Below, piece by piece: positions 26,844 through 34,901 of a DNA stretch of 64,000 nucleotides. Positions within the stretch are counted from its first letter, which is position 1; each line of letters opens with the position of its first letter. The position numbers and the translations under genes were made by a program. Location of the stretch: contig JAFSIA010000062.1 of assembly GCA_017440045.1 (NCBI GenBank), forward strand, positions 21,341 to 85,340. The letters are read 5' to 3'. Origin of the DNA: Lachnospiraceae bacterium (GTDB taxonomy: Bacteria; Bacillota; Clostridia; Lachnospirales; Lachnospiraceae). A model generated the notes under the pieces. It did not search any database. It was given only the letters and a program-made list of their open reading frames with translations, and was not told the origin of the DNA.

Positions 26844-28178
26844 CTATGGTGTAAGTCTGTTTGGTCCTCTGAATAAGAACATTGCTTCCTTTATGTGTAA
26901 TCCTAAGAGAAGCATTGTGAGACGGTCAATACCTATACCGAATCCGCCATGAGGAGGGCAACCATACTTAAAGAACTCCAGATAAAACTTTACATCATCT
27001 GCCAAGCCCTTCTCCTCAGCCTGTGCTTTTAATATATCGTAGCGATGCTCTCTCTGAGCTCCTGTTGTTATCTCAACACCTCTCCAGATTAAATCATAGC
27101 CCTGTGGAATACCCTGCTCATCTCTCATATGATAGAAGGCTCTCTTCTCTGCATCAAAATCTGTGACGAACAAGAACTCGTGATTGTAATGCTTCTTAAC
27201 CCACTCATAGCTAAGTCTCTCTGCATCTGTTGTCAAATCATTCTTCTCTTCCTCTGGAACTGTAAATCCAAAGTCCTCTTCAAGTCCCTTATATAAATCC
27301 TTAAGTGTTACCACTGGGAATGGTGTCTCAGGCACGATAACCTCTGTTCCAAAAAGCTCTTTAATCTCTTCGCCATAAGCATCATTTACAGCCTTAAGTG
27401 CTGCTCTTAAAAGCTCCTCTTCCATATGCATAACATCATGGAATGAGTTAATATAGCTAAACTCTAAATCAAAACCAGAGAACTCTGTTGTATGCTTATT
27501 TGTAAATGACTTCTCCGCTCTGAAAACCGGTCCCACCTCAAATATTCTCTCAAATCCACTGGCCATAGCCATCTGCTTATAGAACTGTGGACTCTGGGCA
27601 AGATAAGCATTTCTGTCAAAGTACTTAACTTCAAATACATCAGCTCCGCTCTCACTGGCTGCACCAATTAACTTTGGTGTATGAATCTCGATAAAATTCT
27701 TTTCAATTAAATACTGTCTCATAGCATTTACAAGGACAGTCTGAACCTTAAACATAAGCTGATTCTCATCAGTTCTTAAATCAATCCAACGATAATCAAT
27801 TCTCTGGTCAATGCTTGAGCGCTCTACTGCCTGCTTCTTCTTTGTAGCTGGAATATCCTTTCTTGCAATAGGAAGTGCATCTGCAATGCTTTCTGCCACA
27901 AGTGTATCCGGAATGAGCTCAATTCCACCCATCTTTACATACTCATTTTCAATTAAAGTTCCTGTAACAGTGATTACAGAATCACCTGTAAGCATATCTA
28001 TTGTTTCCTGAAGCTCAGGACACTTCTCCTTCTCGATTGTAACCTGAAGCTTACCTGTAATATCCTTAAGTACGATAAATGCCATCGCCTTACTATTTCT
28101 GATATTCTCAATAAATCCCTGAACTTTTACTTTATTACCAATCTGACTTCTGACATCAGCCACATATGTTCTATCCAT
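26844..28178 (-). CDS. aspS: Aspartate--tRNA(Asp/Asn) ligase, archaeal-type
   Basis: The 444-residue class II synthetase is the short archaeal/eukaryotic form rather than the 590-residue bacterial form. It has an N-terminal OB-fold anticodon domain (about 13-100), the AspRS-specific AQSPQFYKQ, motif 2 around VFRAEKS, and motif 3 PPHGGFGIGIDRLTMLLLG. AsnRS has a different residue set at the SPQ site. Proteins of this type in clostridia often charge tRNA-Asn with Asp and need GatCAB; discrimination cannot be decided from this sequence by eye. The start follows AAAGGA. Confidence 0.93.
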   Translation of the reverse strand: MDRTYVADVRSQIGNKVKVQGFIENIRNSKAMAFIVLKDITGKLQVTIEKEKCPELQETIDMLTGDSVITVTGTLIENEYVKMGGIELIPDTLVAESIADALPIARKDIPATKKKQAVERSSIDQRIDYRWIDLRTDENQLMFKVQTVLVNAMRQYLIEKNFIEIHTPKLIGAASESGADVFEVKYFDRNAYLAQSPQFYKQMAMASGFERIFEVGPVFRAEKSFTNKHTTEFSGFDLEFSYINSFHDVMHMEEELLRAALKAVNDAYGEEIKELFGTEVIVPETPFPVVTLKDLYKGLEEDFGFTVPEEEKNDLTTDAERLSYEWVKKHYNHEFLFVTDFDAEKRAFYHMRDEQGIPQGYDLIWRGVEITTGAQREHRYDILKAQAEEKGLADDVKFYLEFFKYGCPPHGGFGIGIDRLTMLLLGLHIKEAMFLFRGPNRLTP

Positions 28179-28296
28179 AACTATTCCTTTCTATAAATAA
28201 AAGCTTATTTGTTTTTTCTACATTGCTTATTATACTTCATTTTCATACATATTCAAGTATTATTAAAACTACAAAATAAAAAAATATTATTTTCTA

Positions 28297-28325
28297 TTGA
28301 CAATTATTCACGGTGGTGTTATGGT
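28297..28325 (+). promoter_or_regulatory. Putative promoter of the gntR-ABC operon
   Basis: TTGACA (28297-28302) and TATGGT (28320-28325) are 17 bases apart. The palindromic operator starts within the -10 box. Confidence 0.6.
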
Positions 28326-28346
28326 TAATTACATAAGTAATGAACC
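28323..28346. promoter_or_regulatory. Palindromic operator before the GntR/YtrA-type gene
   Basis: GGTT-A-ATTAC, four bases ATAA, then GTAAT-G-AACC: an inverted repeat with nine of ten pairs in each arm. It overlaps the -10 region of the operon promoter, as expected for autorepression. Confidence 0.7.
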
Positions 28347-28407
28347 ACATAACTAAGTGACATATTTTTTGTGGATTAGTTACAAATTACAACAGGGAAA
28401 GGAGTAA

Positions 28408-28776
28408 ATGATGAACGAGATTCTTACGCAGGAAAAATCTATATATATACAGATTAGCGAGATGATTGAGAACGATATCTTAAGGGATATTATTCTAGAG
28501 GAAGAGCGCGTTCCTAGCACCAATGAGCTAGCTAAATTGTATTCTATTAATCCTGCCACCGCAGCAAAGGGAATAAACATCCTGGTAGATACTGGGATTC
28601 TCTACAAAAAAAGAGGCATAGGAATGTTTGTCAGCAAAGGGGCGAAAAAGAAAATTATGGAGACGAGAAAAGAACAGTTTTTTGACAACTACATTAAAAC
28701 TCTTCTTTCCGAGGCTGAAAGTCTTGGCATAACAAAAGAAGAGCTTATCAAAATGATTGAAGAAAAAGACAATTAG
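28408..28776 (+). CDS. GntR-family regulator, YtrA subfamily
   Basis: The 122-residue protein has a GntR winged helix (IYIQISEMIENDILRDIILE, then RVPSTNELAKLYSINPATAAKGI and LYKKRGIGMFVSKGA) and only a short helical tail, the YtrA layout. Such repressors control adjacent ABC exporters and respond to cell-wall-active compounds. Three ABC genes follow on the same strand, the first after 28 bases. Two consecutive ATG codons occur at 28408 and 28411; the second has the better distance to GGAG. Confidence 0.92.
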   Translation: MMNEILTQEKSIYIQISEMIENDILRDIILEEERVPSTNELAKLYSINPATAAKGINILVDTGILYKKRGIGMFVSKGAKKKIMETRKEQFFDNYIKTLLSEAESLGITKEELIKMIEEKDN

Positions 28777-28804
28777 ATTAGACACTATGACGGAGGGATA
28801 ATTT

Positions 28805-29686
28805 ATGATGGAATTAATTGAATGCAAGAATTTGTGTAAAAACTATAAGGATAAATCCGCATTAAAGGATGTAAATGTGACATTTGAAAAGGGTAAAATA
28901 TACGGGCTTATTGGAAGGAACGGAGCTGGTAAAACCACTCTTCTATCAATTATGTCGGCTCAGAATCCGGCATCTGGTGGCAGTATTACTGTAGATGGTG
29001 AAGCTGTATGGGAAAACCCAAATGCTCTAAAAAAGATTTGTTTTTCCAGAGAGCTAAATGTTTCCCAGACATCAAGCAACGGCTTAGGTGCCATGAAGGT
29101 AAAAGAATACTTAAAAATTGCATCTATTTACTATCCTCTATGGGATAAGGATATGGCTAAGAAGCTTGTCAATGAGTTCGAGCTTGATGTAAATAAGAAA
29201 ATGGGTGCTTTATCTAAGGGAATGTTGTCGATGGTTACTATTGTTGTGGCATTGGCAAGCAAGGCACCATACACATTTCTTGATGAGCCTGTAGCCGGCC
29301 TTGACGTTATAATGAGGGAGTATTTTTATAAATTACTTGTTGAAGAGTATTCTGAGACTGGCAGAACTTTTATCATTTCAACTCATATTATTGAGGAGGC
29401 TTCACCTATGTTTGAAGAGGTTGTAATGATAAAAAACGGTACACTCATCCTAAAGGAAAATACAGAAGAACTTATTGCCAGCGCATTTCACGTAAATGGA
29501 AAGGCTGAAGATGTGGATGCTGCTACTGAAGGACTTTCAAAATATCATGAAGAAATCATCGGAAGAAGCAAGGGCGTCACTGTATTTTTAAAGAATGGTG
29601 AAAAGATAAAAGAAGGATATGATGTAACAGTTCAACCTGTTAATCTTCAACAAATATTTGTTGCGCTGTGTGGAATGGGGGCATAA
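28805..29686 (+). CDS. ABC transporter ATPase (YtrB-like)
   Basis: The 293-residue ATPase has Walker A GRNGAGKTT, a Q-loop region (LGAMKVKEY), signature-like LSKGMLSMVTIVVAL, Walker B PYTFLDEPVAGLDVI and switch His in ISTHIIEE. The signature reads LSKGM in place of LSGGQ, seen in bacitracin- and Ytr-type exporters. It couples to the two membrane proteins downstream, the first of which starts 3 bases after its stop. Confidence 0.93.
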   Translation: MMELIECKNLCKNYKDKSALKDVNVTFEKGKIYGLIGRNGAGKTTLLSIMSAQNPASGGSITVDGEAVWENPNALKKICFSRELNVSQTSSNGLGAMKVKEYLKIASIYYPLWDKDMAKKLVNEFELDVNKKMGALSKGMLSMVTIVVALASKAPYTFLDEPVAGLDVIMREYFYKLLVEEYSETGRTFIISTHIIEEASPMFEEVVMIKNGTLILKENTEELIASAFHVNGKAEDVDAATEGLSKYHEEIIGRSKGVTVFLKNGEKIKEGYDVTVQPVNLQQIFVALCGMGA

Positions 29687-29688
29687 AT

Positions 29689-30354
29689 ATGAACAGATTT
29701 AAGTATTGGATTAATGTCTCATTAAAGGATTTATCGATTATCGTATTAGGCTCTATTGCATATGCATTATTTATGTCAATCGTAGATGAAGATCCTATGA
29801 GTCTTATTGGATTTAGCAAAATAATGGTATACTTTTTCTCAATAATATGGTTCTTTTTTTCATTCATTACATCTGTTACAAGATTTGTACTCCTTACAAA
29901 TGTTGCCATATCAATGGGTGAAACAAGGAAAAACGTTGCATTAGGAATTCATTTATATAATTTAACACAGTTTATATTTGCATTTTTAATATTAAATATT
30001 GTTGCATTCATAACCGATTATAGTGCAATTAAGCTGGTTACTGTCCTTACATCAATTCCTGCAACATATCTGTTTTCGTGTGGTGTTGGACTGATTATTT
30101 ATTCCAATTCAAAAACAGACATAACTACAAAAAGTGTTCCAGCAACAATCTTAATGTTTGTAGCCATAATTGTAATATTTAGTTCATGCTTTTTAACAGG
30201 TATAGCCAATTTGTCATCTGGAGAACTCTTCCCAGAGGGTAGTATTGTTCCAACTGTTGCAACATGTATTATTGCAGCATTAGGTATACTGGCTTATTTC
30301 ATAGGCACTATTCTTACAAGAAAAAGACTTTGTAAATACGAAGCATGTTTATAA
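29689..30354 (+). CDS. ABC transporter membrane subunit
   Basis: This 221-residue protein has about six hydrophobic helices and no recognised soluble domain. A short cytoplasmic motif ISMGETRKNVALGIHLYNL resembles the coupling loop seen again in the next gene (VSMGKCRKHVATAFMVL), so the two are probably distant paralogs. ATG 29689 follows GGGGG and is used instead of an upstream in-frame start. It likely forms a heterodimeric exporter with the next product; the substrate is unknown. Confidence 0.8.
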   Translation: MNRFKYWINVSLKDLSIIVLGSIAYALFMSIVDEDPMSLIGFSKIMVYFFSIIWFFFSFITSVTRFVLLTNVAISMGETRKNVALGIHLYNLTQFIFAFLILNIVAFITDYSAIKLVTVLTSIPATYLFSCGVGLIIYSNSKTDITTKSVPATILMFVAIIVIFSSCFLTGIANLSSGELFPEGSIVPTVATCIIAALGILAYFIGTILTRKRLCKYEACL

Positions 30355-30370
30355 AGAAAGGATAACCAAT

Positions 30371-31102
30371 ATGACGAATACAATCGATATGATTAAAAAA
30401 TGTTTTTCTACTCGCTCCATTGAAATTTTAAGAGTATGCATAATAACATGTGCAGGATTTCTTTTGGGGCATCTGATTCTTCTTGCTGTGATGGCTTTTG
30501 ACAATTCTCAAGACCTGACTTCTTTTGAAATGGGAACTGTTTGCGCTGCATTCTTTTGCTTATTTGCAAAGAGCTTTTTCGATTCTAACTGGTTCTCATT
30601 CCATTTTAACTATGCAGTATCTATGGGAAAATGCAGAAAGCACGTAGCCACAGCATTTATGGTTTTAGCCTTTGTAAAAGGTCTTGTAGTTGCTTCTCTT
30701 ATATATGTTTTTCATATATACGAGTCATTCATATGCCGTACGGTATACAAGGAATTTCCTGTTGATTTTGATTTTGATTCCATATTTACCGCACAAACTT
30801 ATATTATACTAATCATTGTTTTAGCAGCTTTTGAAATTTGCTTTGGCACTATACAGACTAAATTCGGACCTAAGGCTCTGGGCTTTATGTGGCTATTTTG
30901 TATGCTATTAGTACTTATTCCATCATTCATAGAAAAGGCTGCCGAAAAAGCCGGCGGTATAAAAGGACAAATTGGTCAGTTCTTAATCGATTTATTTAAT
31001 GCTATAAATGAAAATATGCTTTTAGCTATAGGATTGTTTTTAATCATTCTAATGCTATCATTACCTTTTATATTATTAAGAAAGCAACGTGTAACTTTAT
31101 AA
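30371..31102 (+). CDS. ABC transporter membrane subunit
   Basis: This 243-residue protein has about six membrane helices (about 20-40, 50-70, 95-118, 137-158, 169-187 and 213-236). Its motif SMGKCRKHVATAF aligns with SMGETRKNVALGI of the preceding gene and is the probable ATPase contact. AAAGGA lies 7 bases before ATG. It is the last gene of the GntR operon; a terminator follows 18 bases after the stop. Confidence 0.8.
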   Translation: MTNTIDMIKKCFSTRSIEILRVCIITCAGFLLGHLILLAVMAFDNSQDLTSFEMGTVCAAFFCLFAKSFFDSNWFSFHFNYAVSMGKCRKHVATAFMVLAFVKGLVVASLIYVFHIYESFICRTVYKEFPVDFDFDSIFTAQTYIILIIVLAAFEICFGTIQTKFGPKALGFMWLFCMLLVLIPSFIEKAAEKAGGIKGQIGQFLIDLFNAINENMLLAIGLFLIILMLSLPFILLRKQRVTL

Positions 31103-31120
31103 TATTTCTCTTTACAAAAC

Positions 31121-31150
31121 AAAGCCAGCACATATAAATGTGCCGGCTTT
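31121..31150 (+). terminator. Terminator of the GntR-ABC operon
   Basis: AAAGCC-A-GCACAT and ATGTGC-C-GGCTTT form a 13-bp stem with one mismatch and a four-base loop, followed by ATTTTTG. Confidence 0.85.
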
Positions 31151-31206
31151 ATTTTTGTAAAAACCCTATTCCCTGACTTGCGTCAAATTTATAATAATAA
31201 TTTTTA

Positions 31207-32730
31207 TTATTCCTCTAATGATTTCTTCTTTGATACTTCAACTTTTCTTTCATAACAAACAAAAATATCACCAATAAATGTGTCCTTAAGCTTTGGTGTC
31301 ACAAGGCTTACAACCGGAACAATAACAAGACCTGCTATCATAGCTACTGCTCCTGCAACGATTGAGTTGTCAAAGAAATTGAAGAACATATTTAATACAG
31401 TAATTAATATACCACTGGCGAAGCATACCCAAACAGATGCCTTTGTAACCCACTTAAAATACAATCCGTACATAAATGGTGCAAGGAAGGCTCCTGCTAA
31501 TGCTCCCCATGAAATACCCATAAGCTGTGCAATAAATGTTGGTGGGTCAAGTGCAAGTACTACTGAAACTATGATGAATACTGCGATAAATATTCTCATT
31601 ATAAATACCTGCTTTTTCTCACTCATCTCCTTTACTATTGAACCCTTGATAAAGTCAAGTGTAAGAGTTGAGCTAGATGTCATAACAAGTGATGACAATG
31701 TGGACATAGATGCTGATAATACAAGCACTACAACAATACCTATAAGTATATCCGGCAATACTGAAAGCATACCCGGAATGAGGCTGTCATACTGGAGAGC
31801 TCCGTCTACATAAGTTGCCTTATCTTCAAAAAGTCTTGCGAATCCTCCTAAGAAATATGAACCTCCGGCTACTACTACTGCGAATATTGTTGAGATAATT
31901 GTTCCTGTTTTAATAGAACGCTCATCCTTAATTGCATAAAATTTATGTACCATCTGAGGTAGTCCCCATGTACCAAGGGATGTAAGAATAATAACACTTA
32001 CAAGTGATATAGGATCAGGACCGAAGAATGATGCATACGCACCCTGCTGACCTAATGTTGGCGCTGCCTCACTAGGTATCTCTGAAAGCTTCTTTACTGC
32101 CTCGTAGAAACCACCCTGACCGTTAAGAACTGCCAATATTACTGCACATATTCCTGCAAGCATTATTATACCCTGGATAAAGTCATTAATGGCAGTTGCC
32201 ATATATCCACCTGCTATAACGTACACACCTGTAAGTACTGCCATAACGATTACACAAATCTCGTAATCTATTTCAAAAGCCATTCCGAAAAGCTTTGATA
32301 AACCATTATAAATGGATGCTGTATATGGCACAAGAAATACGAATACTATTCCTGATGCAACAAGCTTAAGTGATTTGCTGTCAAATCTCTTTCCAAAGAA
32401 CTCCGGCATTGTCTTTGACTCAAGATGCTGAGACATAACTCTTGTTCTTCTACCAAGAATTACCCACGCCAACAAGCTTCCGATAAATGCATTGCCAAGT
32501 CCGATAAATGTTGAAGCAAGACCGAATTTCCAACCAAACTGTCCTGCATAACCTACAAATACTACTGATGAAAAATATGATGTTCCATATGCAAATGCTG
32601 TAAGCCATGGACCTACTGTTCTGCCTCCTAATACGAAGTCATCAACGTTTCTCGCATGCTTTCTTGAATATATTCCCACTCCTATCATTGTTGCAAAGAA
32701 TACAACAAGAAGCACCATCTTCTCAACCAT
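31207..32730 (-). CDS. Sodium:solute symporter (SSS family)
   Basis: The 507-residue protein has about 13 membrane helices and the SSS features DDFVLGGRTVGPWLTAFAYG near the start, the segment GGYMATAINDFIQGIIML, and SMSTLSSLVMTSSS in the sodium-binding helix. Related carriers move pantothenate, proline or other small organic anions with sodium; the substrate is not determinable here. It has its own consensus promoter and a perfect palindrome in the leader. GGAGG precedes the ATG. Confidence 0.88.
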   Translation of the reverse strand: MVEKMVLLVVFFATMIGVGIYSRKHARNVDDFVLGGRTVGPWLTAFAYGTSYFSSVVFVGYAGQFGWKFGLASTFIGLGNAFIGSLLAWVILGRRTRVMSQHLESKTMPEFFGKRFDSKSLKLVASGIVFVFLVPYTASIYNGLSKLFGMAFEIDYEICVIVMAVLTGVYVIAGGYMATAINDFIQGIIMLAGICAVILAVLNGQGGFYEAVKKLSEIPSEAAPTLGQQGAYASFFGPDPISLVSVIILTSLGTWGLPQMVHKFYAIKDERSIKTGTIISTIFAVVVAGGSYFLGGFARLFEDKATYVDGALQYDSLIPGMLSVLPDILIGIVVVLVLSASMSTLSSLVMTSSSTLTLDFIKGSIVKEMSEKKQVFIMRIFIAVFIIVSVVLALDPPTFIAQLMGISWGALAGAFLAPFMYGLYFKWVTKASVWVCFASGILITVLNMFFNFFDNSIVAGAVAMIAGLVIVPVVSLVTPKLKDTFIGDIFVCYERKVEVSKKKSLEE

Positions 32731-32758
32731 AAATAAACCTCCTGCCTTTGTCGCGTAG

Positions 32759-32780
32759 ACGCTTTAAAACTTTAAAGCGT
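32759..32780. promoter_or_regulatory. Perfect 22-bp palindrome in the leader of the SSS symporter gene
   Basis: ACGCTTTAAA, two bases, TTTAAAGCGT: 10-bp perfect arms. It starts about 5 bases downstream of the likely transcription start and 29 bases before the start codon, so it may be a roadblock operator. The regulator is unknown. Confidence 0.65.
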
Positions 32781-32791
32781 GTATGTAGCCA

Positions 32792-32820
32792 ATTATATTA
32801 AATCCAACCTCATTTGTCAA
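32792..32820 (-). promoter_or_regulatory. Consensus promoter of the SSS symporter gene
   Basis: On the minus strand TTGACA (32815-32820) and TATAAT (32792-32797) are both perfect and 17 bases apart. Confidence 0.85.
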
Positions 32821-32826
32821 CCCACT

Positions 32827-33267
32827 TCACATAGTTGGGATTGAATTCATTAATTTGCCGAGGATTCGATACAGTTCCATGGCTTCATTGTCCTCGAGAC
32901 GTATGCAGGAGCCAAGCTTTGCTGGAATCTCAACTGCCTTTTCCTTAAGTTTTTCTCCCTCTGCTGTAATAGCTACGTTAAGTACTCTCTCATCACTTTC
33001 TGCACGTTTTCTAGTGATATATCCCTTTTGCTCAAGCTTCTTTAGTACTGGAGTTAATGTGCCGGAATCAAGGAATAACAGCTTTCCCAGTTCCTTTACA
33101 TTCATCTCCTTATGTTCCCAGAATACCATCATAGTAATATACTGTGTATATGTTAAATCAATTTCATCAAGAAATGGTTTATACATTCTAACAATTTCCT
33201 TTGAACAAACATAAAGTGGAAAACATAGCTGATTATTTAATTTTAAAGCATCGTACTTCTTATTCAT
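32827..33267 (-). CDS. ohrR: OhrR-type MarR-family organic-peroxide sensor
   Basis: The 146-residue MarR protein matches OhrR in its sensing residues: Cys15 in NNQLCFPLY, Tyr29 and Tyr40 in LTYTQY. OhrR Cys15 is oxidised by organic hydroperoxides with these tyrosines as partners. The wing and recognition helix are in LLFLDSGTLTPVLKKLEQKG and RAESDERVLNVAIT. A second Cys at 21 is unusual and could form a disulfide. It follows a glutathione peroxidase and a TSCPD gene, and OhrR-box-like sites surround its promoter and that of gpx. It would derepress the operon on peroxide stress. Confidence 0.9.
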   Translation of the reverse strand: MNKKYDALKLNNQLCFPLYVCSKEIVRMYKPFLDEIDLTYTQYITMMVFWEHKEMNVKELGKLLFLDSGTLTPVLKKLEQKGYITRKRAESDERVLNVAITAEGEKLKEKAVEIPAKLGSCIRLEDNEAMELYRILGKLMNSIPTM

Positions 33268-33290
33268 TATATATATTCCTTCTCCATAAT

Positions 33291-33331
33291 AATTTAATTG
33301 GACGCCCTATTATATCGCGTCCAATTAAATT
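33291..33331. promoter_or_regulatory. Large palindrome around the ohrR promoter (two OhrR-like boxes)
   Basis: AATTTAATTGGACGC and GCGTCCAATTAAATT are perfect 15-bp arms with an 11-base spacer. On the minus strand the spacer holds a TATAAT -10 box. The outer parts resemble the Bacillus OhrR site TACAATTAAATTGTA at 11 and 12 of 15 positions. Autoregulation of ohrR is the simplest reading. Confidence 0.75.
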
Positions 33332-33358
33332 TACCACTTTTTTGTTTCCAATGCAATA

Positions 33359-33622
33359 TTAGATGGATGCCACCGAATGCTCATACGCTTCTCTAACTGC
33401 GCATGCTAACTGGTCTGCGCAGGATGTTGGTCTTCTGCCACATGTAATCCCCTTGCACTTTTCTTCTATCTGTTCTACGGTCCATCCATCAACCAATTTA
33501 GGAATGGCCTTGAGATTTCCATTGCAGCCACCTGTAAACTCAATATTTCTAACAATGTTTCCATCTATCTCAAGCTTAATATTTGTTGAACAAGTATTTT
33601 GTGTCTTGTAATTGTATTCCAT
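33359..33622 (-). CDS. TSCPD-domain protein (TIGR03905 type)
   Basis: This 87-residue protein begins MEYNYKTQNTCSTNI and has the cysteine-rich TSCPD layout: TGGCNGNLKAIPKLVDG, then CKGITCGRRPTSCADQLACA. The TSCPD domain also occurs at the C-terminus of class II ribonucleotide reductase, but stand-alone forms are of unknown function. The four or more conserved Cys suggest metal or redox activity. It lies between gpx and ohrR in a peroxide-response operon, which supports a redox-linked role. Confidence 0.85.
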   Translation of the reverse strand: MEYNYKTQNTCSTNIKLEIDGNIVRNIEFTGGCNGNLKAIPKLVDGWTVEQIEEKCKGITCGRRPTSCADQLACAVREAYEHSVASI

Positions 33623-33658
33623 AAATCCCACCAAACCTTTCTTTTGTATCTTATAATT

Positions 33659-34135
33659 TTAAAGGAGCGCTGCTATTTTCTTATCAATATCTTCTGGCTT
33701 TGTAGTTGGAGCAAATCTGTCCACCACATTGCCTTCCTTATCTACTAAGAATTTCGTAAAATTCCACTTTATCTTACTTCCCATCAAACCGCTCTTCTTT
33801 GACTTAAGAAAAGTAAATAATGGTTCCTCATTTTCTCCGTTTACATCAACCTTACTAAACTGAGGGAATGTGATTCCGTATCTCGAACTACAGAAATCTG
33901 TAATCTCTTCATCACTTCCTGGCGCCTGATTTCCAAATTGGTTACATGGAAAATCTAGTATCTCTAAACCCTGTTCTTTGTACTTGTCATATAAATCCTG
34001 TAAGCCTTCAAACTGTGGAGTGAAGCCACAACCTGTAGCAGTGTTTACGATAAGTAGAACCTTTCCCTTGTAATTTTCCAAGGATTCCATCTCTCCATTT
34101 TTCGCTTTGACGCTGTAATCATAAATTGTTTCCAT
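33659..34135 (-). CDS. Glutathione peroxidase-family thiol peroxidase
   Basis: The roughly 158-residue enzyme has the peroxidase motif NTATGCGFTPQF with Cys (not selenocysteine) as the attacking residue, the resolving context LDFPCNQFGNQAPG, and the third catalytic motif KWNFTKFLVDK. Bacterial Cys-GPx proteins usually use thioredoxin, not glutathione, as reductant. The ATG at 34135 follows GGAGGA. It is the first gene of the operon with the TSCPD and OhrR-type genes and starts under OhrR-box-like DNA. Confidence 0.93.
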   Translation of the reverse strand: METIYDYSVKAKNGEMESLENYKGKVLLIVNTATGCGFTPQFEGLQDLYDKYKEQGLEILDFPCNQFGNQAPGSDEEITDFCSSRYGITFPQFSKVDVNGENEEPLFTFLKSKKSGLMGSKIKWNFTKFLVDKEGNVVDRFAPTTKPEDIDKKIAALL

Positions 34136-34215
34136 ATCCAATTCCTCCTTAATTGTTAACTATTGTTACCCGTGCACTAAGTTGTTTAAAATTGTATTGC
34201 GCGCAATCTTTATGT

Positions 34216-34253
34216 TGTGATTAGATTGTACACAATTTAATTTTATATGTCAA
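34216..34253 (-). promoter_or_regulatory. gpx promoter with two abutting OhrR-like boxes
   Basis: On the minus strand TTGACA (34248-34253) and TACAAT (34225-34230) are 17 bases apart. Between and over them lie TAAAATTAAATTGTG (34231-34245, 13 of 15 matches to TACAATTAAATTGTA) and, directly adjoining, TACAATCTAATCACA (34216-34230, weaker). The same back-to-back arrangement is known at Bacillus ohrA. A bound OhrR would cover the -10 and spacer. Confidence 0.75.
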
Positions 34254-34294
34254 CACATTTTTTTATTTTTTCTTTCTTTTTTATATAGAAAAAA

Positions 34295-34322
34295 GAGTAT
34301 CCATTTTGTATTTTGGATACTC
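34295..34322 (-). terminator. Terminator after bioY
   Basis: GAGTATCCA and TGGATACTC form a 9-bp stem, followed on the minus strand by a long T-run; it lies 46 bases after the bioY stop. Confidence 0.82.
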
Positions 34323-34368
34323 CTCTATATGTATTATTCACCATATTCTATATTTTCATATTATTGTA

Positions 34369-34899
34369 TTACTTTATAATCATTTTAAATGGAACAGCTA
34401 GTTTTTTGATAGCTGCTGTAGATATTATAATCTTTATAATATCACCAATAATAAATGGAACAACGCAAACCATTAAAGCTGACAACCAATGTGTCTTTGT
34501 AACAAAACAATACCAGAATGTTCCTATAATATACTGAATTATCTGTCCTATGGTAAGACCTAATATTATCCTTTTGTTAGATAGCTTCTTTCCACTCCTA
34601 ATGAGCAGGCCTGCCACCAGAGCCATTATAATATAAGAAACTATATATCCACCTGTGGGGCCTGCTATATGACCGACACCACCTGTAAATCCAGCAAATA
34701 CCGGCAAGCCTACTGCCCCTAAAAGCACATAGACCATTTGACTAAGACTTCCATATCTTCCACCTAGTACACCTGCTGCGATAAATACTGACACAGCCGC
34801 AAAATTAATCGGAACAGGTCCAATTGGTATGGATATCTGAGCAACTACGGCTGTTATAGCTGCAAACAAACCACATAGGGCTATTTTCTTAGTTGCCAC
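34369..34899 (-). CDS. bioY: Biotin ECF transporter S component BioY
   Basis: BioY is the biotin-binding membrane protein of an ECF transporter. The 176-residue product has about six helices. Family features are SIPIGPVPINFA near the start, GRYGSLSQMVYVLLGAVGLPVFAGF in helix 3 region and GPTGGYIVSYIIMA in helix 4. The start is GTG at 34899, 7 bases after GGAGG; that ribosome site overlaps the birA stop. It is cotranscribed with birA, so biotin uptake and use are linked. Confidence 0.93.
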   Translation of the reverse strand: MATKKIALCGLFAAITAVVAQISIPIGPVPINFAAVSVFIAAGVLGGRYGSLSQMVYVLLGAVGLPVFAGFTGGVGHIAGPTGGYIVSYIIMALVAGLLIRSGKKLSNKRIILGLTIGQIIQYIIGTFWYCFVTKTHWLSALMVCVVPFIIGDIIKIIISTAAIKKLAVPFKMIIK

Positions 34900-34901
34900 T
34901 C

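Noticed and set aside
32759-32780. Palindrome before the SSS gene as an OhrR site
   Set aside because: Its sequence (ACGCTTTAAA arms) does not match the TACAATTAAATTGTA pattern seen at gpx and ohrR.
34196-34207. ATTGCGCGCAAT perfect palindrome in the gpx leader
   Set aside because: Noted, but only 12 bp and between the promoter and gpx; kept out because no protein or structure could be linked to it.
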